Source: Puccinia triticina (Eukaryota > Basidiomycota > Pucciniomycetes > Pucciniales > Pucciniaceae). Taken from it: a stretch of 64,000 nt of DNA. The stretch covers positions 2,108,501-2,172,500 of the forward strand of contig NC_070574.1 in the NCBI RefSeq assembly GCF_026914185.1, written 5' to 3'. A program made the translations under genes and the position numbers. Shown here piece by piece: positions 14,032-25,522 of this stretch; within the stretch, counting starts at the first letter, position 1, and each line of letters starts with the position of its first letter. The notes under the pieces are model-generated. The model was given only the letters and a program-made list of their open reading frames with translations. It was not told where the DNA came from and searched no databases.

Positions 14032-14976
14032 AATGAAAATGTATGAATTTTTTGGCAAAATCCCAAAATGGTAGGCACAAAAATGGTATGAATGGGCTTT
14101 TTTGGCCTCAATGGTAAGCATTTCAAGTGTATAAAATTTTTCCTGAGTAAGGGAGGGTAGTTACTAAGATGTATGAAATTCCTGAGAGTGCACCAGAACC
14201 CCGCCCGCCCCCCTCAGCAGCACATCTTGTCTGGACGTCAAAATTCAATTTTCCCAATTTTATCTCCCTCAGTACTTCTTAAAAATCAAGCTGAAAATCA
14301 CCAGACAGCATTCTTCAGCCCACAAGTGAAGAATTTCAACAATTGAACCCTCCTATTTTTTCAATTTTTGTGTAGAGGACAAGAAAAGGGGGAATTTTGA
14401 AAAATTGAAGCACACACCCTTACTTTTGGTACCCCACCTTGGTGCCCCCAAGTTTTTTTTTCATCTTTTTTGTACCCCCCCCCCCTCGGCAGCAATGATA
14501 GGCATTAAAGATGTATGAAAAACTGGAAAATCCTCTGAGTCATGACGTTGTATGAATTGAGTCAGAAAATGTATGAATTTTGGCAAACTTCTGGATTTTA
14601 AATTACCCCCATTCATAGGGGGTTTCCAGGGTCCTCTTTGAATGCCCCCAAATGCAAGAATCTCCTGATCTTGCACCCAGGAGTTCTGAACCTGCAAAAA
14701 TTTGGGCACAAATCCCTTTTGTCCCTTGCCACCGGGGTCCCAGAAAGACTTCAATCCTTCAAGTTCCCTGTGTAAAACCTTGTTGGAATACCACATGTCA
14801 CTGTCACAATGCGTATGACAAGCTTCCTCCAACTTGGAGACGTATTCCATCAAATAAAACTCATTAACGCCCTCGCAAGGCCGGTCCAGGCCCAACCGGC
14901 CATCGAGTGCTGTGTCACTTGATGGCCGGTACATACCTGTGTTGTAGCTTGTTATGTAATATTAGGTAAAGATTAT
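14032..14976. other. Repeat debris with an inverted paralogue of the Harbinger target
   Basis: 14606-14645, read in reverse, matches the Harbinger's flanks joined without the transposon (GAAACCCCCTAT then GAATGGGGGTAAT). A minus-strand frame (14461-14934) runs through this area but resembles nothing I know. 14880-14930 contains two stray GATGGCCGGT-type hairpin units of the family found in bulk at 17170-18090. C11-like homopolymers occur near 14476. Confidence 0.5.
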
Positions 14977-15126
14977 GGCCCCGTTTGTAGCCAATAGAAT
15001 TGCGCAATATAATCCGAAATTTTGTGACATCTGAGCAAGTTTTGGCGGACCTGATCAGATGTCACATAGGATGTCAGGCAAAAAAACTCATATATTGCCC
15101 GGATTATATTGGCTCCAAACGGGGCC
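14977..15126. repeat. 150-bp MITE with GGCCCCGTTTG ends
   Basis: The left end GGCCCCGTTTGTAGCCAAT is repeated, reversed, at the right end (ATTGGCTCCAAACGGGGCC). Internal sequence is also partly self-complementary (ATATAATCCG). No clear target duplication is visible, so the superfamily is not assigned. Confidence 0.75.
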
Positions 15127-17027
15127 TACGTCTCACCACAGTATATGTCATGACTGACATATACAATGGTCTTGACATGACATCTCTTTCTCACAGTGCT
15201 CATCAATCTTCTCCAGTTTTCTCTCTAACATAATGTGTACTATAAATAACCTTGTATTTCTAGTCACATTATGCTTTTGTCTCTTATGCAATCTAGCAAT
15301 TAGTCTTCTTCCCTCGTATTTACATACTTGTGCCTCTTTAGGTTATGAGCCATTCTTGTTCTTTTATTATTTAGTTTTGGTGCGAGTTCTTCCTTTCTTT
15401 GCGCCTGTGTGGCTACCAGAGAAAACACGGTGTGTTAACGCCGCGCAATCAGTGTTAAGAAATAAGAATTTTGAGCCGTGTGGAATACACATAGCCGCAT
15501 GTCATTGCCAGGAAATGAGGTTCAGGAGAAGGGCAGAAACAAACAAACAAACAAAATCTCTCACTCCAGACTATTAGCTAGGCTTTTTGGTGGGAGTCAG
15601 TGGCTTTTTTTGGTTTCACACCTTGCCAAACTTGAAACCTTGCCAAGTTTTTTCCAAAAAAAACTGCCCTGACCCCTAACCCCTAACCCTAACACCCAAT
15701 ATTTATTCTCTATGCATGTGTTCTCATCTTTTTGCACTGAAGCTTGTGCTTTACAGCTGTGATGTGGGGCACAGGTGATCAAATTATGGGAATCCTGATC
15801 AGACTCCACCCAGGGGCAGTGAATTGCCTGATGATTCATGCTTGCTTGATCAGTTATTTCCATTGATTGAAGTTGAAATTCAAACAGGGAACCTCAATGG
15901 CTGACACAGAAGAACTAAATGACTAATACTAACACTCTCCTAAGGAGATTTTACTGATTTTAATAACCCCAGATGATATATGTGATCTCAAAGGTCCAAA
16001 CGTGACAGCCTCTGCTATGTAATGTCCCTATACCTCCATATCATCCTGATTGAGCTCCTGAGCACCCATCTGTAGCATTTGTGCCAGAAAGAGTCAACAC
16101 AGTTGCAAAGCTTGTGACAGCCTAAATTTTCAATTTTCCTTTGGGTCAGGGACTCTGTATCCAAGGCAGATTCTTGACCATAGTGGACACCGACAGGGTT
16201 AATTTTTTTATTTTCAGCCAATGTTGCATGATCAGAGACAATTTGGAAAGAGTCATAAATTGCACAGTGTCAGACAGCCAGGTATGGCACCTCAATCAGG
16301 GAACAGGGCCCTGGATTTAAAATCCCAAGCATACTGAAATTACAGAGGATGAGCAAAAGAAAAGAACACAGTTATACATAAATCTAAATGATATAAGCAG
16401 CGGTGGGCAGATACGTTCTCCAAATGGATAACTCTGAGAGTAACGTAACCTTTACAGTTATGTTATCTGCTAGTTACAGATATCTAATTTGGAGTTACAA
16501 TATCTCCTGCAGAAAATGGGCTCCATTTTATCTAGTTACGTTCCCTGGTTATTTTGAACAAAACCAGTTACATTGGGGTGAGGAATGAAAGATGATGTCA
16601 TACTATGCAAGGAGTGCATAAACAAAGCGGGGAAATGTCAAATACAGGGGTACCTCATGCAAGGGGTGCATGAGTGGTGTCAGACTAATGCAGGGAGTGC
16701 AGAAATGGGGTCAGAAGACTGCATGCAGCTGCAAGCTGAGGTGCATAAATGAAGCGGGGACATGTCAAATACAGAAGAATTGGGGTTGGTCCCCTGCATA
16801 TGCAGTGGAGATAAGAGGGATAGAAAAGAGTATGTGTTTGGCTGGGGCTGAGTGTTCCAGATGAAGTTGTTTGATGACAGGTATGTGAGAGTTGAGAGGG
16901 TTTATGATGATGGAAAGGGTGAAAGTTGACTTGATGTTTCCAGTGGGGGTTGAACACAGGTCTTCCAGAGGGTGGTATAAAAAGTTGAGAAGAGTGTCTG
17001 GACTGAGAAGGGTATATGTCTCACACC
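15127..17027. other. Non-coding interval
   Basis: No gene was recognised. It includes a short telomere-like tract and, at 16600-16800, two copies of a word set (AAGCGGGGA.ATGTCAAATACAG) about 130 bp apart. Confidence 0.45.
15673..15693 (-). repeat. Short interstitial telomere-like tract
   Basis: Three consecutive degenerate units of the (CCCTAA)n type are present, with one extra C in the first two. It is far too short to be a chromosome end, and repeats continue on both sides. Confidence 0.6.
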
Positions 17028-18241
17028 GCCAGCAAACAGCTGACGTAACCCGGATTTTGTGGCGCTGACAAAATCCAAACTCAAATTCAAACTCGCGCCC
17101 CGGGTGTGTCGTCACCTGTTGTGGATTTTGTCACCTGCCATTCTCAGTGGCAGGTGCAAGAGAGCACCACTCCCTCGATGGCCGGTGCTAACCGGTCATC
17201 GAGGGGACACACACACCTAGCTCCCTTGATGGCCCGTCTGTGCTGGCCATCAAGAGGAACACCCTACACCCTCTCGATGGCCGATCAGTACCGGCCAGCA
17301 AGAGTAAAGCACTATTTATACTCTCGATGGCCGCTACTGACCGGCCATCAAGAGGTGATACACATACCCCTCAATGGCCTGTCAGTACACCGGCCATCGA
17401 GACAAAAACACTAAACTCTCAATGGCCCGTACTGGCCGGTCATCAAGAGCAAAACTCTCTTGGTGATGTGTATACACATCACCCTCGATGGCCCGTCAGT
17501 ACCGGCCATTGAGAGGAACATAATACACTCTTGATGGCCTGGACTGATTGGCCATTGAGAGGAAATACACACCCCACTCGATGGCCCGTCAGTACCGGCC
17601 ATCAAGAGGAATATACTACACTCTTGATGGCCTGCGCTGACTGGCCATCGAGAGTGAAGCGCTTTGCTCTCAATGACCAGTTGGGTCACTGTGCGAGATG
17701 CGCATGTCCTCTCAATGGCCGATCAGTCCAGGCCATCGAGAGTGTATTATGTTCCTCTCGATGGCCGGTACTGACGGGCCATCAAGGGTGATGTGTATAC
17801 ACATCGAGAAAAGAGTTTTGCTCTCGATGGCCGGCCAGTACGGGCCATTGAGAGTTTAGTGTTTTTGTCTTGATGGCCGGTGCACTGACAGGCCACCGAG
17901 GGGTATATGTGTCACCTTTTGATGGCCGGTCAGTAGCGGCCATCAAGAGTGCAAGCAGTGCCTTACTCTCGCTGGCCGGTACTGACCGGCCAACGAGATA
18001 ATGTTGTGTGTTCCTCTTGATGGCCGGTCCAGACGGGCCATCAAGGGAGGTGTGTGTGTCCCCTTGATGACCGGTTAGCACCGGCCATCGAGGGAGTCGT
18101 GCTTTTGTCTTGCACCTGCCACTGAGAATGGCAGGTGACGAAATCCACAACAGGTGACGACACACCCGGGGCGCGGGTTTGAATTGGAATCTGGATTACG
18201 TCAGCGCGACAAAACCCGGATTACGTCACCTGTTTGCTGGC
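17028..18241. repeat. 1.2-kb palindromic element filled with GATGGCCGG hairpin units (satellite cluster A)
   Basis: The ends read GCCAGCAAACAG and CTGTTTGCTGGC, followed inward by ~130 bp of matched inverted sequence (GACGTAAYCCGG, CGCCCCGGGTGTGTCGTC). The core (17174-18091) is a string of hairpins of the form CTCGATGGCCGGT-n-ACCGGCCATCGAG separated by 10-25-bp spacers. Spacers on the left recur reversed on the right (for example ATAATACACTC at ~17520 and GAGTGTATTAT at ~17741), so the whole element is one palindrome centred near 17635. There is no coding content and no clear target duplication. Confidence 0.85.
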
Positions 18242-20945
18242 AGTGTCAGTTGGGAGTTGAACCAAGAACCGGGTAACTTGTGACAGGTGCGTGATATGCA
18301 ACCAGGAGATATGAGAGTATGAGAATATGAGAGTGAGCTCAGTGGTTATTGCAGATAAGAGGGGTGATATGGTATGTTATCAATGTAAGGGTGATGTTAA
18401 AGGCTGCAAACAACCTCTTGATGACTGAAGCCCTTCCAGAAAAGGATGGCACTTGCAAGGAATTACCGTCCCTCGCTTGTGCAAATCCTTGCACTTCGTG
18501 ATCCAGGTAAGTTTGCAGTGGAGCTTAAGCTTAACCATGTAGCCACAGCTATGTCCGACCGGACCGATTCACTCCCCCCCCTCCAGCAGCGGCCAGATCC
18601 TGCTTCCCCCCTCCATTCTACCTCTCCCGGTGTGGTAGATGGAAAAGTGAAAAATCAAAAGTTTTTTCTCATACATACCGTTTGTTCAGCACCTAATGCC
18701 AAGGCGGTGCAGATGCACTGCTGATACCTGTAGATGCAAAAGGCAGCATACAGGAAACAGCGGCAACATTCTCAATGCTGAGGTTGAAGAAATGCATGCT
18801 GCTTCGCGCTGAGGGACATGGCAAATGCAATCTCGATGCTTTTATCTTGACCGAGTGCAGCACATGGGTTCAGCTTATGTAACTTGTAGCTCTACTTAAG
18901 CACAGCTGTTCTCTCCCGCTTTGCCCATGGTCACGGAGTGAATTTTTTCCCGCTCCAAACTTTTTCTCATCTCCCTTCATTGCCCGCAGAAACTAACCCC
19001 CTTTCTGTATCGAAGTGACACAGACTCGCCATTCCAAAAACCAACAGCAGACCCGTCATATCTTCCTTGCTAAAGCTCGCCGTCGTCATATCGCTCATGG
19101 ATGGCCGATAAATAGCGAGTACATAACCCGACTCCATCCTCCAACCAACGCTCTTAATTCCTCATGCTGACACTAGCATGTACAATTTTGTTTTAAACAG
19201 TCACGTAGTTCCGCCTTCCACAAACCCTGTTTGGCCAGCTATCCTCCTCTAATCCTGCAACCCTCGAACGGACTCGTGCGAGAGGGTTTCGATCGGCTTG
19301 CCCACGCTTGCAGACCTGCCAAGGCACCGACCAACAGACCCCTTCAGAACGGCGGCGCAGAACTTGAAGCAGGGCGAGCCACTGGACTTCGATGGTGCCC
19401 ATGCGGCCCATGTCCTGAACCGGATGATGAGCAGTACTCCTGCTACCACACCAACAACAGCCCCGACAACGATGGCCGCGGGCTCAGAGCCTGTGGTGGA
19501 GGCGTTTGGCCAACTGTCTGACCCCTCACACGATGCCTAGCCACCGCCGCACGCTCCAAGTTGCTTGACCGCCGCACGCTCCGAGTCGCTTGACGATGCA
19601 CTCGGCCGTTCCCTGGCGCTCCATCTGGAGCAGCAGCTCGGTCTACATAACCCCCCGGCTGCCCGATTGACGACCATCAACTCCGTCGGCCCGTTGCCAG
19701 CCTGCTTGCTGCTCATCCCGCCCCCCACTGATTTTGTCTCCGTGGGCACTGGTGCCCCCAACACTCAGGGCCAGTCAGAGCCTACGCTGTTGCCGGTGTA
19801 GCTGCAGCAGCTGTCGCGCTTCTGGACCCCATGGCCGGCGTGGATGATCTTTTAGCAGACTCGGTGTTAACCAGCCCCTGGCTGACGGCCTAGATGCTCA
19901 TCGACCCGCCCGAGCAGATCCTCGGCGTCGCTGTCGTCCTCCACCATCGCCATCGACAACAACTGTGGGGGACGAGACAGACTCAGAACGGCTTCAGACC
20001 CTGTGCAAAAACCTCAAGTCCAAAAACACCCTGCTCTCCGACTCCGCAGGCGACCATTTTCGGACGATCCGCAAGCTAGACAGTTCGCCGCTGAAGTTTT
20101 CGCGCCCATGGCCGCTGCCATCCCTCTCCTTCCTAACACTGCCTGCCTAGCCGACGTATCATCAGAGATCCTCCCTCTTCCTCCCTTGTCGTCACCGACG
20201 TCGTCCAACGCCGTCGCCTGCCCCGTCCCACTTGCCATCTCCCCGCGCGCCCCAGGTTGTGCCCTGCCCCACAAAACCCCCCATCATCCCCATCCAACCA
20301 AGTCAAGTTGACAGACGATTGCAAGCCAGTAGCCAGCAAAAAACCCCCAGCCCTCTCCAGTTTTGTTTCCGGGGGGCTTCAAATGTCATCTTTCTCCCCA
20401 ATACTGACTCCGCTCTCCAAGCCCCTTTCAACCCAGAAATGCATGTATATGATCGAAGTTGTAGCTAATGAAAGAGCCCCACTCAACATACTTCAACAAA
20501 GCATGAGAAAAAACCAAATACACAACATGGAGAAACATGAAAAAATTGATGCACCATGTAAACAATGAAATGCCCTCTACAAACCACACGAGCAAGTTTC
20601 ACATCAAATTGGGCAGATGTTTTTTTTTCTAACACAAAACCAAACCATGGAAAAAATTCAAAGTTGCAGTTTATTTCAATGAGATAAAAAAGGGATACAG
20701 GAGGGAAAGGAATGGGTTGAAGAATGATGAAGGAAGAAAATCAGAAAAGAATGACAGATTTTTGACTTCTTGTTGTGACAAATTATCTTCCCAACATGGT
20801 GATGAAAAATAATTCTATCTAAAATTATGCATTGTACACTCTTCCACACAAATTAACCTACATGTATATTTTTTCCAATACAAAAACAAACCACAGAAAA
20901 AAAATCAAATTTGCAGTTTAATTTACCCTGTCAATGATTTTGTTT
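18242..20945. other. GC-rich unrecognised remnant followed by AT-rich spacer
   Basis: 18540-20340 is unusually C-rich (many CCGCC and CCCGTC words). Several short + frames rich in Pro, Ala and Thr are broken by stops, which suggests a decayed coding region, but no family was recognised. 20600-20930 is AT-rich and holds two diverged ~75-bp direct copies (AATTCAAAGTTGCAGTTTA and ATCAAATTTGCAGTTTA) about 250 bp apart. Confidence 0.4.
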
Positions 20946-20947
20946 TT

Positions 20948-23324
20948 TCAGGGGTGGAATTTAAACAAAGTTTCTGGTGTGTTTGGACGGAGCTTGAGAA
21001 AAAGTGTTATTGGCGGAGACCAACTTTTGGCTAGCAATGGCAGAGAATTGGTGATCAAGGTGGCAGTGAGGGCAGCTTCTCCCCACCATTCAGCAGCCAT
21101 GTTTGACTGAATGAGGATGCATCTGGTCATTTCAATGACAGTGCGATTGGCTCTTTCAGCGATCCTGTTGTGCTGTGGAGTGTAGGGCGGAGATACATTG
21201 TGCTGAATGCCCTCATGCCTAAGAATTTTGCTGAGGGCGTTGTTGCGAAATCCCCCCCCTCCGTTGGTCTTTTTGATGGTTTTGCTTGTTTGTTTTTTGA
21301 ACTTTGTCTTGTATTCAAGGATGGCGGAGACTGCTTGAGATTTTTCCTTGAGGAGGCTGAGATGAATGAATCCAGTGTGCTGATTGACGATGGTGAGGAA
21401 GTATCTGCATCTGCTGTTTGTGACTGGCCAAATTGGGCCGACAATGTCACCGTGTATGACTTGATCAAGGGGTTCTTTGGTTGGAGAAAATCTTCCTTTG
21501 AACGGCAGTTTTATCATTTTGCCTTGCATACACGCTTCACAGGCGGCTTTCTCTCAAGGGAGGTCGATGTTGCCGAGGACTGTCTTGATTCTGGCTGCAC
21601 TTGCATGACCGTGTAAGGGTCTTCAGATAGACTCTTCACAACAGATTAGATTTTCAGATTCAGGGGCAGGCTCAGAGACAAGACTTTCAGGTCTTGGAGG
21701 GAAACTTCTAGAACCAAGGTTTTCTTTATTGCAAAAGGCCTAGCTCAGAGGAAGTGGTCAGTACTTCCCTCACTACATACAACAAGGAATGGGGGAGGGG
21801 GAAGAGGAATGATTGAGTGCTCACCTAGCTCAGAGGAAGTGGTCAGTACTTCCCTGCTGAGCTAGGAGGGCGCGGGGAGACAAGGCCTAAGGGTCCTGCC
21901 GGGGACGGTTCCGTGATTCCTATGTGATTGTTCTTGTGAGTCCGCAGGGCGCGGGGTCACAGACCGCGTCTTTGATGCCAATTCATGAAGGTATTTGCCC
22001 GTGCTATGACTGTGGTGCTCCAGGCAATTGACTTTGGAGATAGTGCTCCTTTGATCTTGAAGAGATTTTGGCTTGTGTTGATTTTCATCCTGTGATTTCC
22101 GTTGATTTTAACCATCATTTTTCCTTTGTCATTGTAAATTTCAGCCTTGTCTTTGATTAGCTGCGCAAAGGAAATGAGGTTGGTCGCGAGGTTGGGAACA
22201 TAAAGGGCATTACAAAGGGTGATCACCGTGTTGCTGCTGAAGTTGAGTTTGACCGTTCTGATTCTGCTGCCAACCATCTCAGGGTTATTGTTGCCGGTTC
22301 CTGTGATTATAAGCACGTTGGTGAGGGTTGTCTCAGTGAAGTATGCCAAAGAGTTAAACATATGTTGACTGGCTCCAGAGTCTAGAATGATTGAGTTTCT
22401 CTCAACTTGCTCAGCCGTGATGTGATACGTGTAGCTCTGTCCGGTGCTGCCTCGATCATCACTGCTAGTGGCTGTAACAAGGTTGGTTGCTTGTTTCTTC
22501 CGTAGCAATGACATTGGCCCGAGCTCTGGATGAAGAGTCCAGCATTGGTTTTCTTCATGCATTGCCTCTGGGTTGTGTCTCCCATTCTTGCATGCAATGA
22601 ATGGTTGTTTTCTTGAGCTGGTGGCTAGCGCTGTACCGGATGGAGGACCTGATGAAGGGTTGGGTTCGTTCAAGAGAGTCTTCATTCTTGTGACTTTTTC
22701 ATGGTTTGTGATTAGTCTGAGATTATTGAGTAGGAGAAATGGGTTCAACAGCATCTCCATGTTGCCCAAGATCCTTTCCATGATGATGGGCCTTCTCTCA
22801 GTGATCTTCTCAATAATGCTCACGCTGATGAGCTTGTTCATGACGCTAAGTCCAATGGTGCTGATTTCTGCCAATGATGCCTCCACCTTGATGATGTATT
22901 TGAGGAGATCATCATTGTAGGAGATTCGAAGATACTGCAACCAGATGTGATATATGCCGTAGATGGTGGCCGTGGCGTAATTGGTCTTCAATCAATTCCA
23001 TTTCTTGTTGGGGTCGCGTCCACAGGTGCTTGACAAGCTCATGAGAATTTCAGGAACAATTTTTAAGTTGAGGATGAGCCACGCCTCTAACTTTTGTTCC
23101 TTGATCTTGTCATCATTTGACTCGGACGTGTCCTTTTCCACAACAGGCCATAGCTTCTTGAATTCCAGATAGGCACTCATGGCGTTCTGCCAATTAGCAT
23201 AGTTGCTGCCATTGAAGGTTGGAATTACAATGATTTCTTTTTCTTCCTTCTTGCTGGTGATGGCGGTTACAGGAGTTGGAATGCTGATTGGAGGAAGAGA
23301 GCCTTGTTGGGTGGCGGTTGGCAT
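20948..23324 (-). pseudogene. Copia-2 gag-protease-integrase fragment
   Basis: This starts at MPTATQQGSLPP (23324) with a gag region, an in-frame TGA near 22992 inside NPKKWN-like sequence, and the CKNGRHNPEAMHEENQCW zinc-knuckle-like motif (~22560). The aspartic protease has LDSGASQHMF (~22370), and a start of the pre-integrase region (NWHQR) sits at the solo-LTR junction. After that insertion comes the integrase core with GDIVGP, FLTIVNQHTG, YTPQHNRIAERANRT and EWWGEA. The coding frame is cut by the solo LTR and by further stops, so it cannot make a working polyprotein. Confidence 0.85.
21612..21961. mobile_element. Solo LTR (350 bp) inside Copia-2
   Basis: It starts TGTAAGGGTC and ends GGGGTCACA (TG...CA) and is flanked by the 5-bp direct repeat GACCG (21607-21611 and 21962-21966). 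Removing it rejoins the Copia integrase frame around WHQR.GHAS. It contains a duplicated ~33-bp block (AGCTCAGAGGAAGTGGTCAG at ~21740 and ~21824) that is itself partly palindromic. Confidence 0.92.
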
Positions 23325-23370
23325 TTTCAATCCTGCTCCTAGTTGCTGCGAGTGGTGAGTGAGGTTGCTT

Positions 23371-23391
23371 GAGCGGTTGAGACTGTAAATC
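23371..23391 (-). promoter_or_regulatory. Copia-2 primer-binding site, tRNA-Tyr-like
   Basis: Directly inside the LTR the + strand reads GAGACTGTAAATC, which has the form of a tRNA-Tyr anticodon arm (loop CTGTAAA, anticodon GTA). The retroelement strand is therefore complementary to the 3' end of a tRNA-Tyr 5' half. This is inferred from the sequence shape and its recurrence next to the second Copia. Confidence 0.55.
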
Positions 23392-24287
23392 TGTAAAGAT
23401 TCTGACAACTAAGAGTTACGATTTCATGTTAGAAAACTTAGATCAAAACTATGTACAATGGAATATTGCCGTTATCTGAGTACAATAAGGAGATGGAGTG
23501 AAATAGTTAATCACCTAAGAGCAGGCCAGTTTGCCGTGCTTCTGAGTTTAAGAGAGAAAGAAGAAAATAGAAAGGACACAAGGTCTTGAGGAGGGTTGAG
23601 GTAGGAAGGGATCGGCTTCGGAAAAGAGTACAGTCTGTTGTCTGTGATTTTAACGCTACAATTCAGCTAGCTCACTCAGTGCCCATTGCATAAGCTGTCA
23701 AAGGAGGAGAGATGTTTCTACCTCTTGTAATGTGCACGCTTGTGGTGACGGTTTATGATTGCAACGAGTTTTCCCGGTTAAGGCTGTGGCTAAGAGACCG
23801 TCCTGGTCAGTCTCAATCATGTGACTGTCTGGCTATAAATAGGATCTGCACTCACTTGTTGGTCAATGGACTTATGCAAGAGTTGAGGCTGGCTGGGTGA
23901 TTGGTTATTCTGTGGTATAAAGAGCTATGCGGACGATAGAACTGTTGGTCCAAAGGTCTTGGAACCGTGCTCGCCTTGCTGCTGTGGCTTCTGTAGTCTG
24001 TGGCTTGCGTACTAGGGGTGTTGTTGCTAGTGACATCTGCTGTAGTTGCAATGAAACAACCCGGAGTTAGCTACCGCACTTGTGGCTTTTTGTTTGGAGG
24101 GATGAAACATCTGTGCTTACATGTCTTTGCATGACAGTCTGTTTCTCCCCTGCGCCTTTTTTCAGGTTGTGCATCATCTCCTGTATTCTGACATACTGAG
24201 TCTGCTCCTTCCCGATGAGTGGCAAGTAGATGACATGGGGAGGTTGCTTGAAGGGAAAGGTTGAATTGCATCAAGGGAGGAGGGAGC

Positions 24288-25400
24288 TTACGCCGCCCAG
24301 CATTGCTGTAGTTCTCGCAGAACGTTGCTAGTGTCTGTGCTTTCCTCGTAGGAGTATTCTTGGATGTATAACTTGTAGCAGTCTGACTCCCACCGGCCGA
24401 GCCAGCAGAGGTTGTTCTTGCGGACTCCGGTCACGTGGAAGAATGAAGTCCCACTGACCCGAAAGGAGTGTCCCGAGATCCCAGAGCAACCATTTTCGTT
24501 CCAGAACTGGGTTAAGGCGCGGGTTGCGGAGGATTTAGTGATGTGGACTCTCGTCCCGGCGTCCCAGTATACGAACAATGAGGTGTCATGTCCAGCGGCG
24601 TCTCGGATCCGTCTTTCAAGGGCTAATTAGATTGGGCATATCATGAATTTCACGGACGATAGGTGGATCTCTTGAGTCACTCCGGGGCTTGCAGTCTTGG
24701 CTCCTCTGACCGCTAGGACGGCTCTCTTCTTGGGTCCAACGACCTGGAATTGGACTTCACGGACGAGGACTGACGCCGATTCGCGGAGGGGACCGGACTT
24801 GTTGTTGTACGTGAGTTCGCCAAGGCGGGCCAAACCCCAGAAGGCCACAATACACAAGTATAAGAGAGCCTTCTGGGACGCGGTCCCGTTAATCCAGGCG
24901 GACGTGAGCATGACCAGATGCCTCACAAGGACGGCTCTCTTTTTTGGCTTTGCGGTCTGTTTAGCGTTGATGTAGGCGGAGGACTTCAAGAGAGTGGTGA
25001 CTTTGTTCTTTGTCTTGTGTGGGTAGGGAGCATCATGCATTGTGTGCCACATTTGGAGGCCCGCTAAGTATTTTGATAGGGTCACGGAGGAAACCTTATG
25101 AGCGTCTTGACGGTCAAAGGTGCAACCTGCCCAGTAGCAGAAATCATATATATCCTTTGCAGACAGCGGTAAGTGGAATGGGATGCGGCCAGAGCTCTCT
25201 GTGAACTTGATGTATTTCTTCACAGCGGAGTTATAGCAAGCAAGGGTATTCCACCTGTATCCAAGGATAAAGTGTTCGTCCTGCGTGGAGAGCAGGAGCC
25301 CTTCTTAGCAAGGGTTGTCAGACTGTTCAGAAGGTCGGAGGACGACATGTCCCGGAGGTGGTTCGCTTGGTGCGTGGCTCTTCTTGAGAGGAAGGGGCGC
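24288..25400 (-). pseudogene. Tyrosine recombinase of the YR retroelement
   Basis: This strand-exchange enzyme integrates the circular cDNA. Visible motifs are YNSAVKKYIKF (~25230), the first catalytic Arg in WGLARLGELTYNN (~24820), H-x-x-R in GHSFRVSGTSF (~24450), then GRWESDCYKLYI with the candidate nucleophile Tyr (~24380). Catalytic residues look present, but an in-frame TAA (~24627, in PI*LALERRI) breaks the frame. A CAA-to-TAA change would explain it. The C-terminus is at 24288. Confidence 0.8.
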
Positions 25401-25522
25401 AAATGGGAGCAATTTTTTTTTTTATTACACATGAGAGGGAGAAACCGGGAGAGTTGAAACAGCCACCAAAGCAAGGGGGAAACATTGGAGAGGGGGAAAG
25501 GAAATAATGATCTAAAACATGT

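Larger units (their letters stand above)
20946..24052 (-). mobile_element. Truncated Ty1/Copia retrotransposon (Copia-2)
   Basis: Only the 5' half remains: an LTR on the right (from 23392 to about 24050; outer edge uncertain), then gag, protease and part of the integrase running leftward. Reverse transcriptase, RNase H and the 3' LTR are missing beyond 20946. The element is interrupted by a solo LTR at 21612-21961. The bases just inside the LTR (23371-23391) match the primer-site sequence of the Copia at 33405-41003. Confidence 0.8.

Noticed and set aside
14461..14934. A 157-codon minus-strand frame as a gene
   Set aside because: It runs through repeat debris, including the inverted Harbinger target and satellite units, and shows no recognisable domain.
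15673..15693. Chromosome end or telomere
   Set aside because: Only three degenerate units, with ordinary repeat sequence on both sides.
16396..16570. hAT-like end CAGCGGTGGGCAGATACG
   Set aside because: No reverse-complement partner end or target duplication was found nearby, so it was not listed as an element.
23371..23400. A tRNA-Tyr gene
   Set aside because: Only an anticodon-arm-like stretch is present beside an LTR; there is no acceptor stem or T arm. A primer-binding site explains it better.
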